Of a stretch of DNA of 37,469 bases, positions 25,953-34,904 are shown in pieces; the first letter of the stretch is position 1; the number at the start of each line of letters is the position of its first letter. The stretch spans positions 1-37,469 of the forward strand of contig NZ_JAMTDV010000028.1 of the NCBI RefSeq assembly GCF_023806565.1, given 5' to 3'. The position numbers and the translations under genes were made by a program. The DNA comes from Accumulibacter sp. (lineage in GTDB: Bacteria > Pseudomonadota > Gammaproteobacteria > Burkholderiales > Rhodocyclaceae). The notes under the pieces were generated by a model, which was given only the letters and a program-made list of their open reading frames with translations, did no database searches and was not told where the DNA came from.

Positions 25953-26393
25953 ATGCGTAACCACGTCCTTGTTCTCGCCTTGATCACAGCCTTCGGTGCC
26001 GGCCTTTCCTCCGTCGCAACGGCAGGCGAAATGGTCGATGTCTACAAGAACCCGAACTGCGATTGCTGCGGCAAGTGGATTGACCACCTGAAGGACGCGG
26101 GCTTCGAGGTTCGCGCGCACAATGTCATGGACGTCCCGGCAACCCGGAAGCGACTGGGGATGCCAGACCGCCTCGGCTCCTGCCATACCGCCAAGGTAGC
26201 CGGTTATGTGGTCGAGGGCCATGTGCCTGCTGGCGACATCCAGCGCCTGCTCAAGGAAAAGCCGAAAGCCCTTGGCATCGCGGTGCCTTCGATGCCCCCC
26301 GGTTCGCCAGGCATGGAAAGTTCGAAACCCGTTCCCTACAACACGCTGCTGGTCCAGTCCGGCGGTGAAGCCAGCATCTTTGCCAAACATTGA
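25953..26393 (+). CDS. DUF411 periplasmic metal-binding protein (second copy)
   Basis: A 146-residue secreted protein, a paralogue of that at 10674. A signal peptide is followed by VDVYKNPNCDCCGKW with Cys36, Cys38 and Cys39, then GSCHT (Cys77) and GYVVEGHVPA. Both copies lead copper operons behind CusR-type sites. The C-terminal parts differ more than the cores. Metal binding is inferred from the cysteines. Confidence 0.88.
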   Translation: MRNHVLVLALITAFGAGLSSVATAGEMVDVYKNPNCDCCGKWIDHLKDAGFEVRAHNVMDVPATRKRLGMPDRLGSCHTAKVAGYVVEGHVPAGDIQRLLKEKPKALGIAVPSMPPGSPGMESSKPVPYNTLLVQSGGEASIFAKH

Positions 26394-26411
26394 TCCCAAT
26401 AGGAGAAACCC

Positions 26412-26756
26412 ATGAAAACACTCATCACCGCCTCCCTGATGGCCATTGCATCTCTCGGAGCCGTTTCGGTCCAGGCTGCAGGCAACCACGCCGGCCATGC
26501 CATGGCTGCACCGGCCGCCGCGTCCGCTGAAATGCAAATGGTCGACGGCCAGGTCAAAAAAGTGGACAAGGCCGCTGGCAAGGTGACCTTGTCGCACGGC
26601 CCGTTGACCAACCTGAACATGCCGGCGATGACCATGGTCTTCAAGGTTTCAAATGCCGCCTGGTTGGACCAAATGAAGTCCGGCGATAAGATTCGCTTCA
26701 TGGCCGACACCGTGAAAGGTGCCATCACCGTCGTCCATTTCGAACCAACCAAATAG
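26412..26756 (+). CDS. cusF: CusF-type periplasmic copper chaperone, Trp replaced by Met
   Basis: A 114-residue secreted protein with the CusF OB-fold: GQVKKVDKAAGKVTLSHG, then MPAMTMVFKV. In E. coli CusF, His36, Met47 and Met49 bind Cu(I) and Trp44 caps it. Here His62, Met73 and Met75 are kept but the Trp position is Met70, giving a possible four-ligand site. It has an AGGAG site and lies between DUF411 and cusC. It should hand Cu(I)/Ag(I) to CusB. Confidence 0.9.
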   Translation: MKTLITASLMAIASLGAVSVQAAGNHAGHAMAAPAAASAEMQMVDGQVKKVDKAAGKVTLSHGPLTNLNMPAMTMVFKVSNAAWLDQMKSGDKIRFMADTVKGAITVVHFEPTK

Positions 26757-26834
26757 CAAGATCGACTGGCGGCGAGAGGGTGATTCCATCTCGCTGCCAG
26801 CATGCTCCACAAAATGAATATTTCAGGAGGTCGC

Positions 26835-28106
26835 ATGCGCCGACTCAGGCCGTTATCCATTTTGATCCTGGCGCTTGCCACCGCCTCTGGCGCGCCCGTT
26901 CTTGCCCAGGAGGCCGCCCTCGGTGCGAACGTCGACACCCTGATCAATTACGCCAAGACGCGCAATCCGGAGTACGCCGCGATGCAGGCCGAGGCCGAAG
27001 CATCGGGCGAGCGGGTGACGCCAGCTGGTGCCTTGCCCGACCCGAAATTCCGTACTGAATTGCGCGACATCACCCGGATGGGCGAACAAAGCGCAACGCT
27101 TTCCCCAAGTCGCGTCGGCAGCACCCGTTACCTGCTGATGCAGGACATTCCCTGGTTTGGCAAGCGCGACCTGAAGCGCGAGATTGCAGAGCTTGAAGCC
27201 GACGGAGCCAAGGGTCGTGCGCTGGGCACCTGGGCAGATGTGGCCGGGCGGATCAAAGTCAATTTCGCCCAGCTTTATTACGTGCACCGCAATGAGCAAT
27301 TGACCCGGGAAATCCTCGACCTGATGACCCGCCTGGAAAAAGTCGCCCAGGTACGCTATTCCGGCGGCCTGGCGGCACAGCAGGATGTCATCCGAGCCCA
27401 GGTCGAGCAGACCAACATGCGCAACGAGTTGATTGCCTTGGAAACCGAACAGCACCACCTGCATGCCCGGCTGAACGCCTTGCTGGCCCGCCCAAACAAT
27501 GCGCCGTTGCAGGTGCCAACCCAGTTGCGCAAGCTGCCGGCGCCGGTGACGCTGGATTACGCCACGCTGGAAGAGCGCGTGCGCACCCGCAACCCGCAAC
27601 TGTTCGCCGACGAATCGAAAATCAAGGCTGCCGAGAAATCTCGCGACCTGACCTACAAAAACCGCTATCCCGACTTTACGCTGGGCGTATCCCCCATCCA
27701 GTACCAGAACTCCATCAAGGAATGGGAGTTGATGTTCGAAGTGAATATCCCGCTGCAACAGTCTTCGCGGCGGTCGCAGGAGCGGGAATCCGAGTCGATG
27801 CTCAATGCCGCCCGCTCGCGCAAGGAAGCCACCACCAACCAGGTCTCCGCCGAACTGGCCGAGGCCCTGTCCGGCATCGAAGCCGCCCGTCGCACGGAAA
27901 ACCTGCTGACAAACAGTCTGCTGCCGCAGGCCGAATTGACCTTCAAGGCGGCACTGGCCGGCTACGAGACCGGCAAGGTGGATTTCGCCACGTTGCTAGA
28001 TTCCCAGCGCCAAATCCGGCAGGCCAGACAAGACCAGCTTAAGGCTCAAGTCGACGCCCAGATGCGTCTGGCCGAAATCGAACGTCTTTTAGGGGAAGAT
28101 CTATGA
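26835..28106 (+). CDS. cusC: Outer membrane channel of the Cus system
   Basis: A 423-residue TolC-family protein. ATG 26835 follows GGAGG by 4 nt; an ATG at 26802 is less likely. A signal peptide to about residue 25 (VLAQEA) precedes long helices with the repeated OEP layout (ARTRNPEYAAM-like N-terminal helix, FGKRDLKREIAEL, YETGKVDFATLLDSQRQI near the end). Its TGA overlaps the cusB ATG. With CusBA it forms the export duct. Confidence 0.87.
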   Translation: MRRLRPLSILILALATASGAPVLAQEAALGANVDTLINYAKTRNPEYAAMQAEAEASGERVTPAGALPDPKFRTELRDITRMGEQSATLSPSRVGSTRYLLMQDIPWFGKRDLKREIAELEADGAKGRALGTWADVAGRIKVNFAQLYYVHRNEQLTREILDLMTRLEKVAQVRYSGGLAAQQDVIRAQVEQTNMRNELIALETEQHHLHARLNALLARPNNAPLQVPTQLRKLPAPVTLDYATLEERVRTRNPQLFADESKIKAAEKSRDLTYKNRYPDFTLGVSPIQYQNSIKEWELMFEVNIPLQQSSRRSQERESESMLNAARSRKEATTNQVSAELAEALSGIEAARRTENLLTNSLLPQAELTFKAALAGYETGKVDFATLLDSQRQIRQARQDQLKAQVDAQMRLAEIERLLGEDL

Positions 28107-29731
28107 ACAAGGGTGCGGGACTGACCGTCGGCGTTATTGCGGTTGCCATGGCAGCCGGTAGTGGTTACTGGCTGGGCGGACGTGGTGACGCTTCCCATGG
28201 CGATGCAGCATCGGTCGCCAGCGCCTCAGCCGAGCCGGCCAAGAAAGAGAAAAAGCTGCTCTTCTACCGCAATCCGATGGGGCTGCCCGACACTTCGCCT
28301 GTGCCCAAGAAAGATCCGATGGGGATGGATTACATCGCGGTCTATGAGGGAGAGCAGGATGACGAACCGGCATCTGCCAACCAGATCAAGATCAGTACCG
28401 AGAAGGTGCAGAAACTGGGTGTGCGGACGGAAGCCGCCCAATTGCGCGTCCTTGACAAGGTGGTCCGCGCCGCCGGTCGTATCGAACCGGACGAGCGCCG
28501 TATCTATGCGATCTCTCCCAAGTTCGAGGGCTACGTCGAGCGCCTGCACGTCAATGTCACCGGCCAGCCGGTCGGCAAGGGGCAGCCGCTGTTCGAGGTC
28601 TACAGCCCGGAACTGGTTTCCGCCCAGCGCGAATACGCGATTGCCGCCCAAGGCGTCGAATCGCTGAAGGAAGCCGACGGCCCAGCGCGGGATGGCATGA
28701 AGCAACTGGCCGATTCCAGCCTGTTACGCCTGAAGAACTGGGATATTTCGGAGGAGCAGGTCAAGGCCTTGGCCAAGTCCGGCGAAGCGCGGCGCACGCT
28801 GACTTTCCGCTCGCCGGTTTCCGGCATCGTCACCGAGAAGAAGGCGCTACAGGGCATGCGTTTCATGCCGGGCGAGGCGCTTTACCAAGTGGCAGACCTG
28901 TCGGCCGTCTGGGTGGTCGCCGACGTGTTTGAGCAGGACATCGGCCAGGTCAGGACTGGGGCCAAGGCCAAGGTCAGGATCAACGCCTACCCGGACAAGA
29001 CCTTCGAAGGCACGATCAGCTATGTCTATCCGACCTTGAACGCCCAGACGCGCACGGTACCGGTTCGCGTCGAACTGGCCAATCCGGGGCTGCTGCTCAA
29101 GCCGTCGATGTTCGCCCAGGTCGAACTGCCGGTGGGTGCCAAAGGCCAGGTTGTCACGCTGCCGACCTCCGCCGTAATCGACAGCGGTGCCCGCCAGATC
29201 GTGCTGATCCAGCAAGGCGAAGGTCGCTTCGAGCCACGCGAAATCAAGCTCGGTGGCCGCAGCGACAATCATGTCGAAGTGCTGGAGGGTGTCAAAGATG
29301 GCGAGCAGGTGGTGGTCGCTGCCAACTTCCTGATCGATGCCGAGAGCAACCTCAAGGCAGCGGTCGGCGGTTTCGGCCACGCCGCCCACGGTGCCGCCCC
29401 GACGGACGGAAAACCGGCAGTGCCCGGACAGGCAGCCGCCAAAGGATCCAGCCACCAGGCCGAAGGTACGGTGGATGGCATTGACGCGGCAGCCGGCACG
29501 ATCAGTCTCAATCACGGCCCGGTCGCCAGCCTCAAATGGCCGACCATGACCATGGAGTTCAAGGCCGCCAACGCATCGCTGCTGCAAGGGCTGAAACCGG
29601 GGGCCAAAGTCGCCGTCGAGTTCGTCGAGCGGCAGCCCGGCGAATGGGTGATTACGGCCGTCAAGCCGCTGCCAGCAAACCAGGGAGCCGGCACGCCGGC
29701 CGTCGGCGCCAACCCGCACGCCGGTCACTGA
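28103..29731 (+). CDS. cusB: CusB adaptor with a fused C-terminal CusF domain
   Basis: A 542-residue adaptor. After the N-terminal membrane anchor comes a heavy-metal-binding segment (LFYRNPMGLPDTSP ... DPMGMDYIAVY, about 53-83). The barrel, lipoyl and hairpin domains follow, with FEVYSPELVSAQREY, SPVSGIVTEK and VWVVADVFEQDIGQV typical of CusB. Residues about 452-525 form a complete CusF domain with His471, Trp479, Met482 and Met484, the full canonical Cu(I) site. So this operon carries one Trp-type CusF in cis and one Met-type CusF in trans. Confidence 0.93.
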   Translation: MNKGAGLTVGVIAVAMAAGSGYWLGGRGDASHGDAASVASASAEPAKKEKKLLFYRNPMGLPDTSPVPKKDPMGMDYIAVYEGEQDDEPASANQIKISTEKVQKLGVRTEAAQLRVLDKVVRAAGRIEPDERRIYAISPKFEGYVERLHVNVTGQPVGKGQPLFEVYSPELVSAQREYAIAAQGVESLKEADGPARDGMKQLADSSLLRLKNWDISEEQVKALAKSGEARRTLTFRSPVSGIVTEKKALQGMRFMPGEALYQVADLSAVWVVADVFEQDIGQVRTGAKAKVRINAYPDKTFEGTISYVYPTLNAQTRTVPVRVELANPGLLLKPSMFAQVELPVGAKGQVVTLPTSAVIDSGARQIVLIQQGEGRFEPREIKLGGRSDNHVEVLEGVKDGEQVVVAANFLIDAESNLKAAVGGFGHAAHGAAPTDGKPAVPGQAAAKGSSHQAEGTVDGIDAAAGTISLNHGPVASLKWPTMTMEFKAANASLLQGLKPGAKVAVEFVERQPGEWVITAVKPLPANQGAGTPAVGANPHAGH

Positions 29732-29755
29732 CCGAGAACCACGGAGAGTCGCCCC

Positions 29756-32700
29756 ATGTTGGCCAATATTATCGGATGGTCGGGCCGGAACCGCTTCCTG
29801 GTCTTGTTCGCCACCCTATTCATCACTATCGCCGGCATTTATGCCGTATTGCGCACGCCGATCGATGCCTTGCCTGACCTCTCGGACGTGCAGGTCATCG
29901 TCTATACCGAGTATCCCGGCCAGGCGCCCCAGGTCGTCGAGGATCAGGTCACCTATCCGCTCACTACAGCCATGCTGTCGGTGCCGAAATCAAAGGTGGT
30001 GCGCGGTTTTTCGTTCTTCGGCGCCTCCTTCGTGTACATCATTTTCGAGGATGGCACCGACATCTACTGGGCGCGCTCGCGCGTCCTTGAATATCTCAAT
30101 TTCGCCTCCAGCCGCATGCCGAAGGGCGTCACGCCGTCGCTTGGGCCGGACGCCACCGGCGTCGGCTGGGTTTACCAGTACGCGTTGCTCGCCAAAGACA
30201 AGACGCTGGCCGAACTGCGCACCATTCAGGATTGGTACGTCCGCTATCAACTGACCAAGGCCCATGGTGTCGCCGAAGTGGCCTCGATCGGCGGCTTCGT
30301 TCAGACCTACCAGGTCACCGTCGACCCGGTCAAGCTGCGTTCCTACGGCATTCCGCTGATGAAGGTGGCACAGGTCATCCGCGACTCGAACCGCGATGTC
30401 GGCGGACGCGTCGTCGAGATGGCCGAAACCGAGTACATGGTGCGCGGCAAGGGCTACCTGCGCGGCAAAAGCGATCTTGAAATGCTAGTCGTCAAAAGCG
30501 ACAAGGGCACGCCAGTGCTGATCCGCGACATCGCTCGCGTCGAACTGGTGCCTGATGAACGGCGCGGCCTGACCGAACTCAACGGTGAAGGCGAAGTTGT
30601 GTCGGGCATCGCCATGGCGCGCTATGGCGCCAACGCGCTGGAGGTCATCCATAACCTGAAAGCCAAGATCGACGAAATCGGCGGCGGCTTGCCGGCCGGC
30701 GTCACCGTCGAGACGGTGTACGACCGTTCCGAACTGATACACCGCGCCATCGACACGTTGAAACGGACGCTGATTGAGGAAGCGGTCATCGTCGCGCTGG
30801 TCTGCATCGTCTTCCTGATGCACGTGCGCAGCGCGCTGGTCGCCATCCTGATGTTGCCGGTCGGCGTGCTGATCGCTTTCATCGCCATGCGATCGCTGGG
30901 CCTGAACTCCAATCTGATGAGCCTGGGAGGCATTGCCATCGCCATTGGCGCCATGATCGACGCCGCCATCGTGATGATCGAGAACGCCCATAAACACTTG
31001 GAACGCCTGCCCGAAGGGCATACCACCGCCGAGCGCGCTGATGCGATGCTCGCCGCCTGTAAGGAAGTCGGCCCGGCGCTGTTCTTTTCCTTGCTCATCA
31101 TCACCGTCTCCTTCCTGCCGGTGTTCGCCCTCGAAGGCCAGGAAGGGCGGCTGTTCTCGCCGCTCGCCTACACCAAGACCTTCTCGATGGCCGGCGCGGC
31201 GCTGCTGTCGGTGACGCTGGTGCCGGTGCTGATGATGCTGTTCATCCGCGGCAAGATCATGCCGGAAGCGAAGAATCCGGTGAATCGCTTCCTGATCTGG
31301 GTCTACCGGCCGATCATCGCCGGCATCATGCGCTGGAAGAAAACGACCATCGTTGCTGCCGTCGTCGCCTTGGTGGCCTCGATTTACCCGGCCTCTCAAC
31401 TCGGCTCGGAGTTCATGCCGACGCTCAACGAAGGTTCGCTGCTTTACATGCCGGCGTCCTTGCCCGGCATGTCGATCACCAAGGCCGCCGAGCTGCTGCA
31501 GACGCAGAACAAGATCATCAAGAGCTTTCCCGAGGTTACTTCGGTCTATGGCAAGGCCGGGCGCGCCAATACGGCGACCGATCCGGCGCCGACCGAGATG
31601 TTCGAGACGGTAATCAACCTGAAGCCGGAGTCCGAATGGCGCCCGGGCCTGACCACCGACAAGTTGATTGCCGAACTCGACAAGGCCCTGCAATTCCCCG
31701 GCGTCGCCAATTCCTGGACGATGCCGATCAAGGCGCGCATCGACATGCTGTCCACCGGCATCCGCACGCCGATCGGCATCAAGGTCTTCGGCAAGGATCT
31801 CGGCGAAATGGAAAAGGTTGCCAGGGAAATCGAAGCCGTCGTCAAAGCCGTTCCCGGAACGACCAGCGCCTACGCCGAACGCATCACCGGCGGCTTCTAC
31901 CTGAACATCGAACCGGACCGCGAACAGCTGGCGCGCTACGGCCTGGCCGTCGGCGACCTGCAGGACGTGATCGGCACGGCGCTCGGCGGCGAAATGGTGA
32001 CGACCACGGTCGAGGGCCGCGAACGCTTCGGCGTCAGCGTGCGCTATCCGCGCGAATTGCGTTCCGACCCGCAGCAGATCGCCCGCGAAGTGCTGATCCC
32101 GACCATGGACGGCGCGATGATTCCGCTCGGGCAACTGGCCAGGGTGGGCGTCGCCAAGGGCGCGCCGTCGATCCGCACCGAGAACGCGCTGCTCTCAGCC
32201 TATATCTTCGTCGACATCCGCGACCGCGACATCGGCAGCTACGTCGCCGACGCCAAGAAGGCGGTCGCCGAACAGGTCAGCTTCCCGCCCGGCTACTACG
32301 TCACCTGGAGCGGCCAGTTCGAGTACATGGAACGGGCTATCGAGAAGATGAAAATCGTCATCCCGGTGACGCTGCTGTCGATCTTCCTGCTGCTCTACCT
32401 CAACTTCAAGCGCCTCACCGAAACGCTGATCGTCATGCTCTCGGTGCCTTTTGCGCTGGTCGGCGGCGTCTGGCTGATGTGGTGGCTCGGCTACAACCTG
32501 TCGGTCGCCGTCGCCGTGGGCTTCATCGCCTTGGCCGGGGTCGCGGCGGAAACCGGGGTGATCATGCTGATTTATCTCGATCATGCTTGGGAAGCGTTGA
32601 AAGCCAAACGTCGGACGGATAATCAGGCCCCAACGCTGCACGATCTCTACGAGGCCATCATGGAAGGCGCCGTGGAACGGGTTCGCCCGAAAATGATGAC

Positions 32701-32890
32701 GGTGGTGGCAATCATGGCGGGCCTGCTGCCAATCATGTGGGGCACGGGGACAGGCTCCGAAGTCATGAGCCGCATTGCGGCGCCGATGGTCGGCGGGATG
32801 ATCTCGTCGACGGTGCTGACGCTCGCGGTCATCCCAGCCATCTACGCTTTGGTCAAGCAGTGGCGAATCAAACGGGGAATGGAGCAATGA
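29756..32890 (+). CDS. cusA: Cu(I)/Ag(I) efflux RND pump CusA
   Basis: A 1044-residue proton-driven pump. The TM4 motif AIGAMIDAAIVMIEN with proton-relay Asp402 is the Cu/Ag class signature. The three methionines that bind Cu(I) in E. coli CusA (Met573, Met623, Met672) align with Met565 (LLYMPASLPG), Met615 (APTEMFET) and Met664 (RIDMLSTGI). Membrane helices and both porter loops are complete. It takes Cu(I) from CusB/CusF or the cytoplasm and exports it through CusC. Confidence 0.95.
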   Translation: MLANIIGWSGRNRFLVLFATLFITIAGIYAVLRTPIDALPDLSDVQVIVYTEYPGQAPQVVEDQVTYPLTTAMLSVPKSKVVRGFSFFGASFVYIIFEDGTDIYWARSRVLEYLNFASSRMPKGVTPSLGPDATGVGWVYQYALLAKDKTLAELRTIQDWYVRYQLTKAHGVAEVASIGGFVQTYQVTVDPVKLRSYGIPLMKVAQVIRDSNRDVGGRVVEMAETEYMVRGKGYLRGKSDLEMLVVKSDKGTPVLIRDIARVELVPDERRGLTELNGEGEVVSGIAMARYGANALEVIHNLKAKIDEIGGGLPAGVTVETVYDRSELIHRAIDTLKRTLIEEAVIVALVCIVFLMHVRSALVAILMLPVGVLIAFIAMRSLGLNSNLMSLGGIAIAIGAMIDAAIVMIENAHKHLERLPEGHTTAERADAMLAACKEVGPALFFSLLIITVSFLPVFALEGQEGRLFSPLAYTKTFSMAGAALLSVTLVPVLMMLFIRGKIMPEAKNPVNRFLIWVYRPIIAGIMRWKKTTIVAAVVALVASIYPASQLGSEFMPTLNEGSLLYMPASLPGMSITKAAELLQTQNKIIKSFPEVTSVYGKAGRANTATDPAPTEMFETVINLKPESEWRPGLTTDKLIAELDKALQFPGVANSWTMPIKARIDMLSTGIRTPIGIKVFGKDLGEMEKVAREIEAVVKAVPGTTSAYAERITGGFYLNIEPDREQLARYGLAVGDLQDVIGTALGGEMVTTTVEGRERFGVSVRYPRELRSDPQQIAREVLIPTMDGAMIPLGQLARVGVAKGAPSIRTENALLSAYIFVDIRDRDIGSYVADAKKAVAEQVSFPPGYYVTWSGQFEYMERAIEKMKIVIPVTLLSIFLLLYLNFKRLTETLIVMLSVPFALVGGVWLMWWLGYNLSVAVAVGFIALAGVAAETGVIMLIYLDHAWEALKAKRRTDNQAPTLHDLYEAIMEGAVERVRPKMMTVVAIMAGLLPIMWGTGTGSEVMSRIAAPMVGGMISSTVLTLAVIPAIYALVKQWRIKRGMEQ

Positions 32891-32899
32891 GGCACAAGC

Positions 32900-33275
32900 T
32901 TGTTTTGGATTCCTGCATCGCTTCTTGTGGCGATGCTGCCAAGCCTAGCCCTGGCTCAAGGCTGGAGCATTCCCAAACCCGGCCCCGGCCTAATGCCCAA
33001 TCCCGGCATGGGCAAGGCGCTGTTCGCCAACCACTGTGCGGGCTGTCATGGCGGCGACTTGAAGGGATCGGAAAAGGGGGCCGCCCCTGCTGCACAAGAT
33101 TTATGAGCCGTCACATCATGCCGATGCGGCATTCCAGTTGGCCGTGGCCAACGGTGTGCGGGCCCATCACTGGAAATTCGGCGACATGGCCCCGGTGAAA
33201 GGGGTAACGCCGGACGACGTCGCCCTCGTCACCGCCTATGTACGGGCTGAGCAGCGGAAGGTTGGCATCCAATAG
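32900..33275 (+). pseudogene. Small c-type cytochrome, frameshifted
   Basis: TTG 32900 (after TGAGG) starts a signal peptide (LVAMLPSLALA) and a mono-heme motif CAGCH. After KGSEKG the frame fails in a run of five G at about 33075-33079. With four G it reads on as PPLLHKIYEPSHH ... KFGDMAPVKGVTPDDVALV ... and stops at 33275, giving a complete class I cytochrome c of about 124 residues with the distal Met in DMAPV. An ATG at 32887 overlapping the cusA stop would need a second frameshift. Either a recent mutation or a sequencing error. Confidence 0.75.
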
Positions 33276-33310
33276 CGGATGGTGCGAACAAAGCACTATA
33301 AAGGGAAAAA

Positions 33311-33550
33311 TTGCCCAAAAAAGATGACTCAATGCGACCGTTTGAGGTTGCGATTGCCATTCTTGTGGTGCTCACCACTGGATTGAGAGACCATCATCGC
33401 GATGCCTTCGATTTGGCAAAGGCGGTTTTGTTGCGGCTTACGCGGGGCAAGGCATCCGCGCTGGCTTATGTGCGTCGGATTGTCGCTGACAAACTGAACT
33501 GCCCCGATGACCCACAGTGGCAAGTTTCTGCAGCGGATTCGAGAGGCTGA
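33311..33550 (+). CDS. Small protein of unknown function
   Basis: A 79-residue frame from TTG 33311 with AAGGG upstream; ATG 33332 is an alternative. It has one hydrophobic stretch (VAIAILVVLTTGL) and a basic C-terminal half. No domain is recognised. It lies downstream of the cytochrome and before site 7, and could be the last gene of the cus operon. Confidence 0.4.
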   Translation: MPKKDDSMRPFEVAIAILVVLTTGLRDHHRDAFDLAKAVLLRLTRGKASALAYVRRIVADKLNCPDDPQWQVSAADSRG

Positions 33551-33633
33551 GGCAACAAGTCCTTCTGGGGCTAAGCGCCCAGACGTAAGAAGTAATACTC
33601 TCTGCGATCGGCACGACAACACGCTGACGAAAC

Positions 33634-33689
33634 AGTGACCGAATTGTAATCCTCCCGTTATTGGGGCGACAGCTACCCACAGGCAAACT
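33634..33689 (+). promoter_or_regulatory. Predicted CusR-type box and promoter (site 7)
   Basis: AGTGAC-N6-GTAATC at 33634-33651 and the -10-like CAAACT at 33684-33689, again starting 33 bp after the element. The third block is weak here (cgttat). It points to the phasin-like gene at 33736. Confidence 0.6.
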
Positions 33690-33735
33690 CTCCCTACGAG
33701 GCAATGAGCCTTGATCGTGCCGCAGGGAGCAAATC

Positions 33736-34038
33736 ATGTCCGCACACAATTCGTTCGCTATCTTCAATGTACCCTCCGACCTCCATTTGGATTTGGTTGC
33801 CCGGCTGGTTGACGTGAATCTCGACTGTTTGGAAAGGATGGTTTCCACGCAGTTTTCCCCGATCAAGGAACTCCTTGAGCGAACACCGTCGTTTTCTCTG
33901 GATCAACCTGGGCAAACAGGGGCATGGTGGGCTGCCGTAGGCTTTTTCTCCATCAAGTATTGGAAGGCATGCACCCTCGATAGTTTGGATTACCAACACC
34001 GAGTTCTGCAGACGCTGGCCCGACATTCGGCAAAGTGA
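33736..34038 (+). CDS. Phasin-like small protein
   Basis: A 100-residue soluble protein. The segment VARLVDVNLDCLERMVSTQFSPIKELLE resembles the amphipathic helix of phasin-family proteins, which coat polyhydroxyalkanoate granules. The rest is short and not typical, and the protein is shorter than usual phasins, so it may be truncated. A copper-type promoter precedes it. Family assignment is tentative. Confidence 0.5.
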   Translation: MSAHNSFAIFNVPSDLHLDLVARLVDVNLDCLERMVSTQFSPIKELLERTPSFSLDQPGQTGAWWAAVGFFSIKYWKACTLDSLDYQHRVLQTLARHSAK

Positions 34039-34070
34039 ACTTGATGATGTCGTCAAGGCCGGCGCGTTGA

Positions 34071-34302
34071 CAAGACTCCTCCGGGAAGCTCATTGTCTGT
34101 GCGGAAATAATCAAAATACTCAACGAGAACCTGGTTGAACTTCGTCAGGTGGCCCAGGATGCGTTGGAAAACGGAATTCTGATGGGGTGTTGCGGACGGC
34201 AATTGCGTGAGGCGCTCGCTGACGTAATCGGGCATTTGGTGAAACCGTATTCGGCAACGCTTGCTAACGACAATGTAATTTGCAAGTCACCTTGTTGACG
34301 GC
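34071..34302 (+). other. Decayed coding remnant after the phasin-like gene
   Basis: One frame is open from 34071 to a TGA near 34302 and encodes a helical stretch (IIKILNENLVELRQVAQDAL) that again looks phasin-like, but it has no start codon before 34182. It may be the detached 3' half of the preceding gene or of a second copy. Site 8 lies inside its end. Confidence 0.35.
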
Positions 34303-34318
34303 GACAGAAGCATAAACT
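34263..34318 (+). promoter_or_regulatory. Predicted CusR-type box and promoter (site 8)
   Basis: GCTAAC-N6-GTAATT at 34263-34280, AGTCAC at 34285-34290 and the -10-like TAAACT at 34313-34318 keep the family geometry. The left half-site is weaker. Transcription would start about 50 bp before the gene at 34375. Confidence 0.55.
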
Positions 34319-34374
34319 GCATTTGTCCATGCGATTCGGACCATTGAATTCCCCAAAACCCAGAAGCCACGATC

Positions 34375-34624
34375 ATGAAAATCTCTTCCCTCATCGCCGC
34401 TGTTCTGTTCGCTGGAGCAGCCACGACGGGTGCCGTCTACGCCGATGACAAGGCCGCGGCCCCGAAGGCTGCCGAAGCACAGGCTGACAAGGCGGCTGAC
34501 AAGCCCGCATTCTCATCTCCAGGAGAAGACCGGTATCCCGCAAAGCATGCCGGATGCGAAGGCCGATAAGCCCAACGCAGCCAAGTACAAGAGCAAGCAC
34601 TACCATCCACGAGATATGAAGTAA
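34375..34624 (+). pseudogene. Small secreted Lys/His-rich protein, frameshifted
   Basis: ATG 34375 starts a clear signal peptide (MKISSLIAAVLFAGAATTGAVYA) and an Ala/Lys-rich linker. Around 34508 the frame is lost. The other frame then continues as SHLQEKTGIPQS-like sequence and ends KSKHYHPRDMK at 34624. A missing CA pair (gcacattc changed to gcattc) would explain it: adding 2 nt restores 83 codons. As written it ends early at 34569. Confidence 0.65.
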
Positions 34625-34653
34625 CTTGCCTGTAAGGCCCCGACTTTTCAGCT

Positions 34654-34896
34654 ATGGACATCCGCAAACCGGCAGAGCACGGCAATCGATGTGTGTGTCG
34701 CAATCTAGCACTCGCGGTCGGGTGTGACCCGAAGATGCTGAATTACAACTATTGTCGGACGGTGCTTCAGAAACGCTGGATCGTCGAATGCAACCATGGC
34801 TGCCTGGCAGAGATTCCTATGGCGGACATTGGTCTGAAATGGCATGACGTCGGCCAAATTGATCCAGTGAAGGCCATCCTGATCATGAACGGGTAG
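34654..34896 (+). CDS. Small Cys-containing protein of unknown function
   Basis: An 80-residue frame with five or six Cys (CVC near the start, CDPK, NYC, ECNHGC), no signal peptide and a weak ribosome binding site. I recognise no family. It lies 8 bp before the FlgB-like gene and may be part of that operon. Confidence 0.4.
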   Translation: MDIRKPAEHGNRCVCRNLALAVGCDPKMLNYNYCRTVLQKRWIVECNHGCLAEIPMADIGLKWHDVGQIDPVKAILIMNG

Positions 34897-34904
34897 TCGC
34901 CGTC

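Noticed and set aside
30485-32134. Long minus-strand open frame (549 codons) opposite cusA
   Set aside because: It is the antisense of a strongly conserved, complete CusA gene; high GC content produces long antisense frames. Its His/Gln/Arg-rich translation matches no family.
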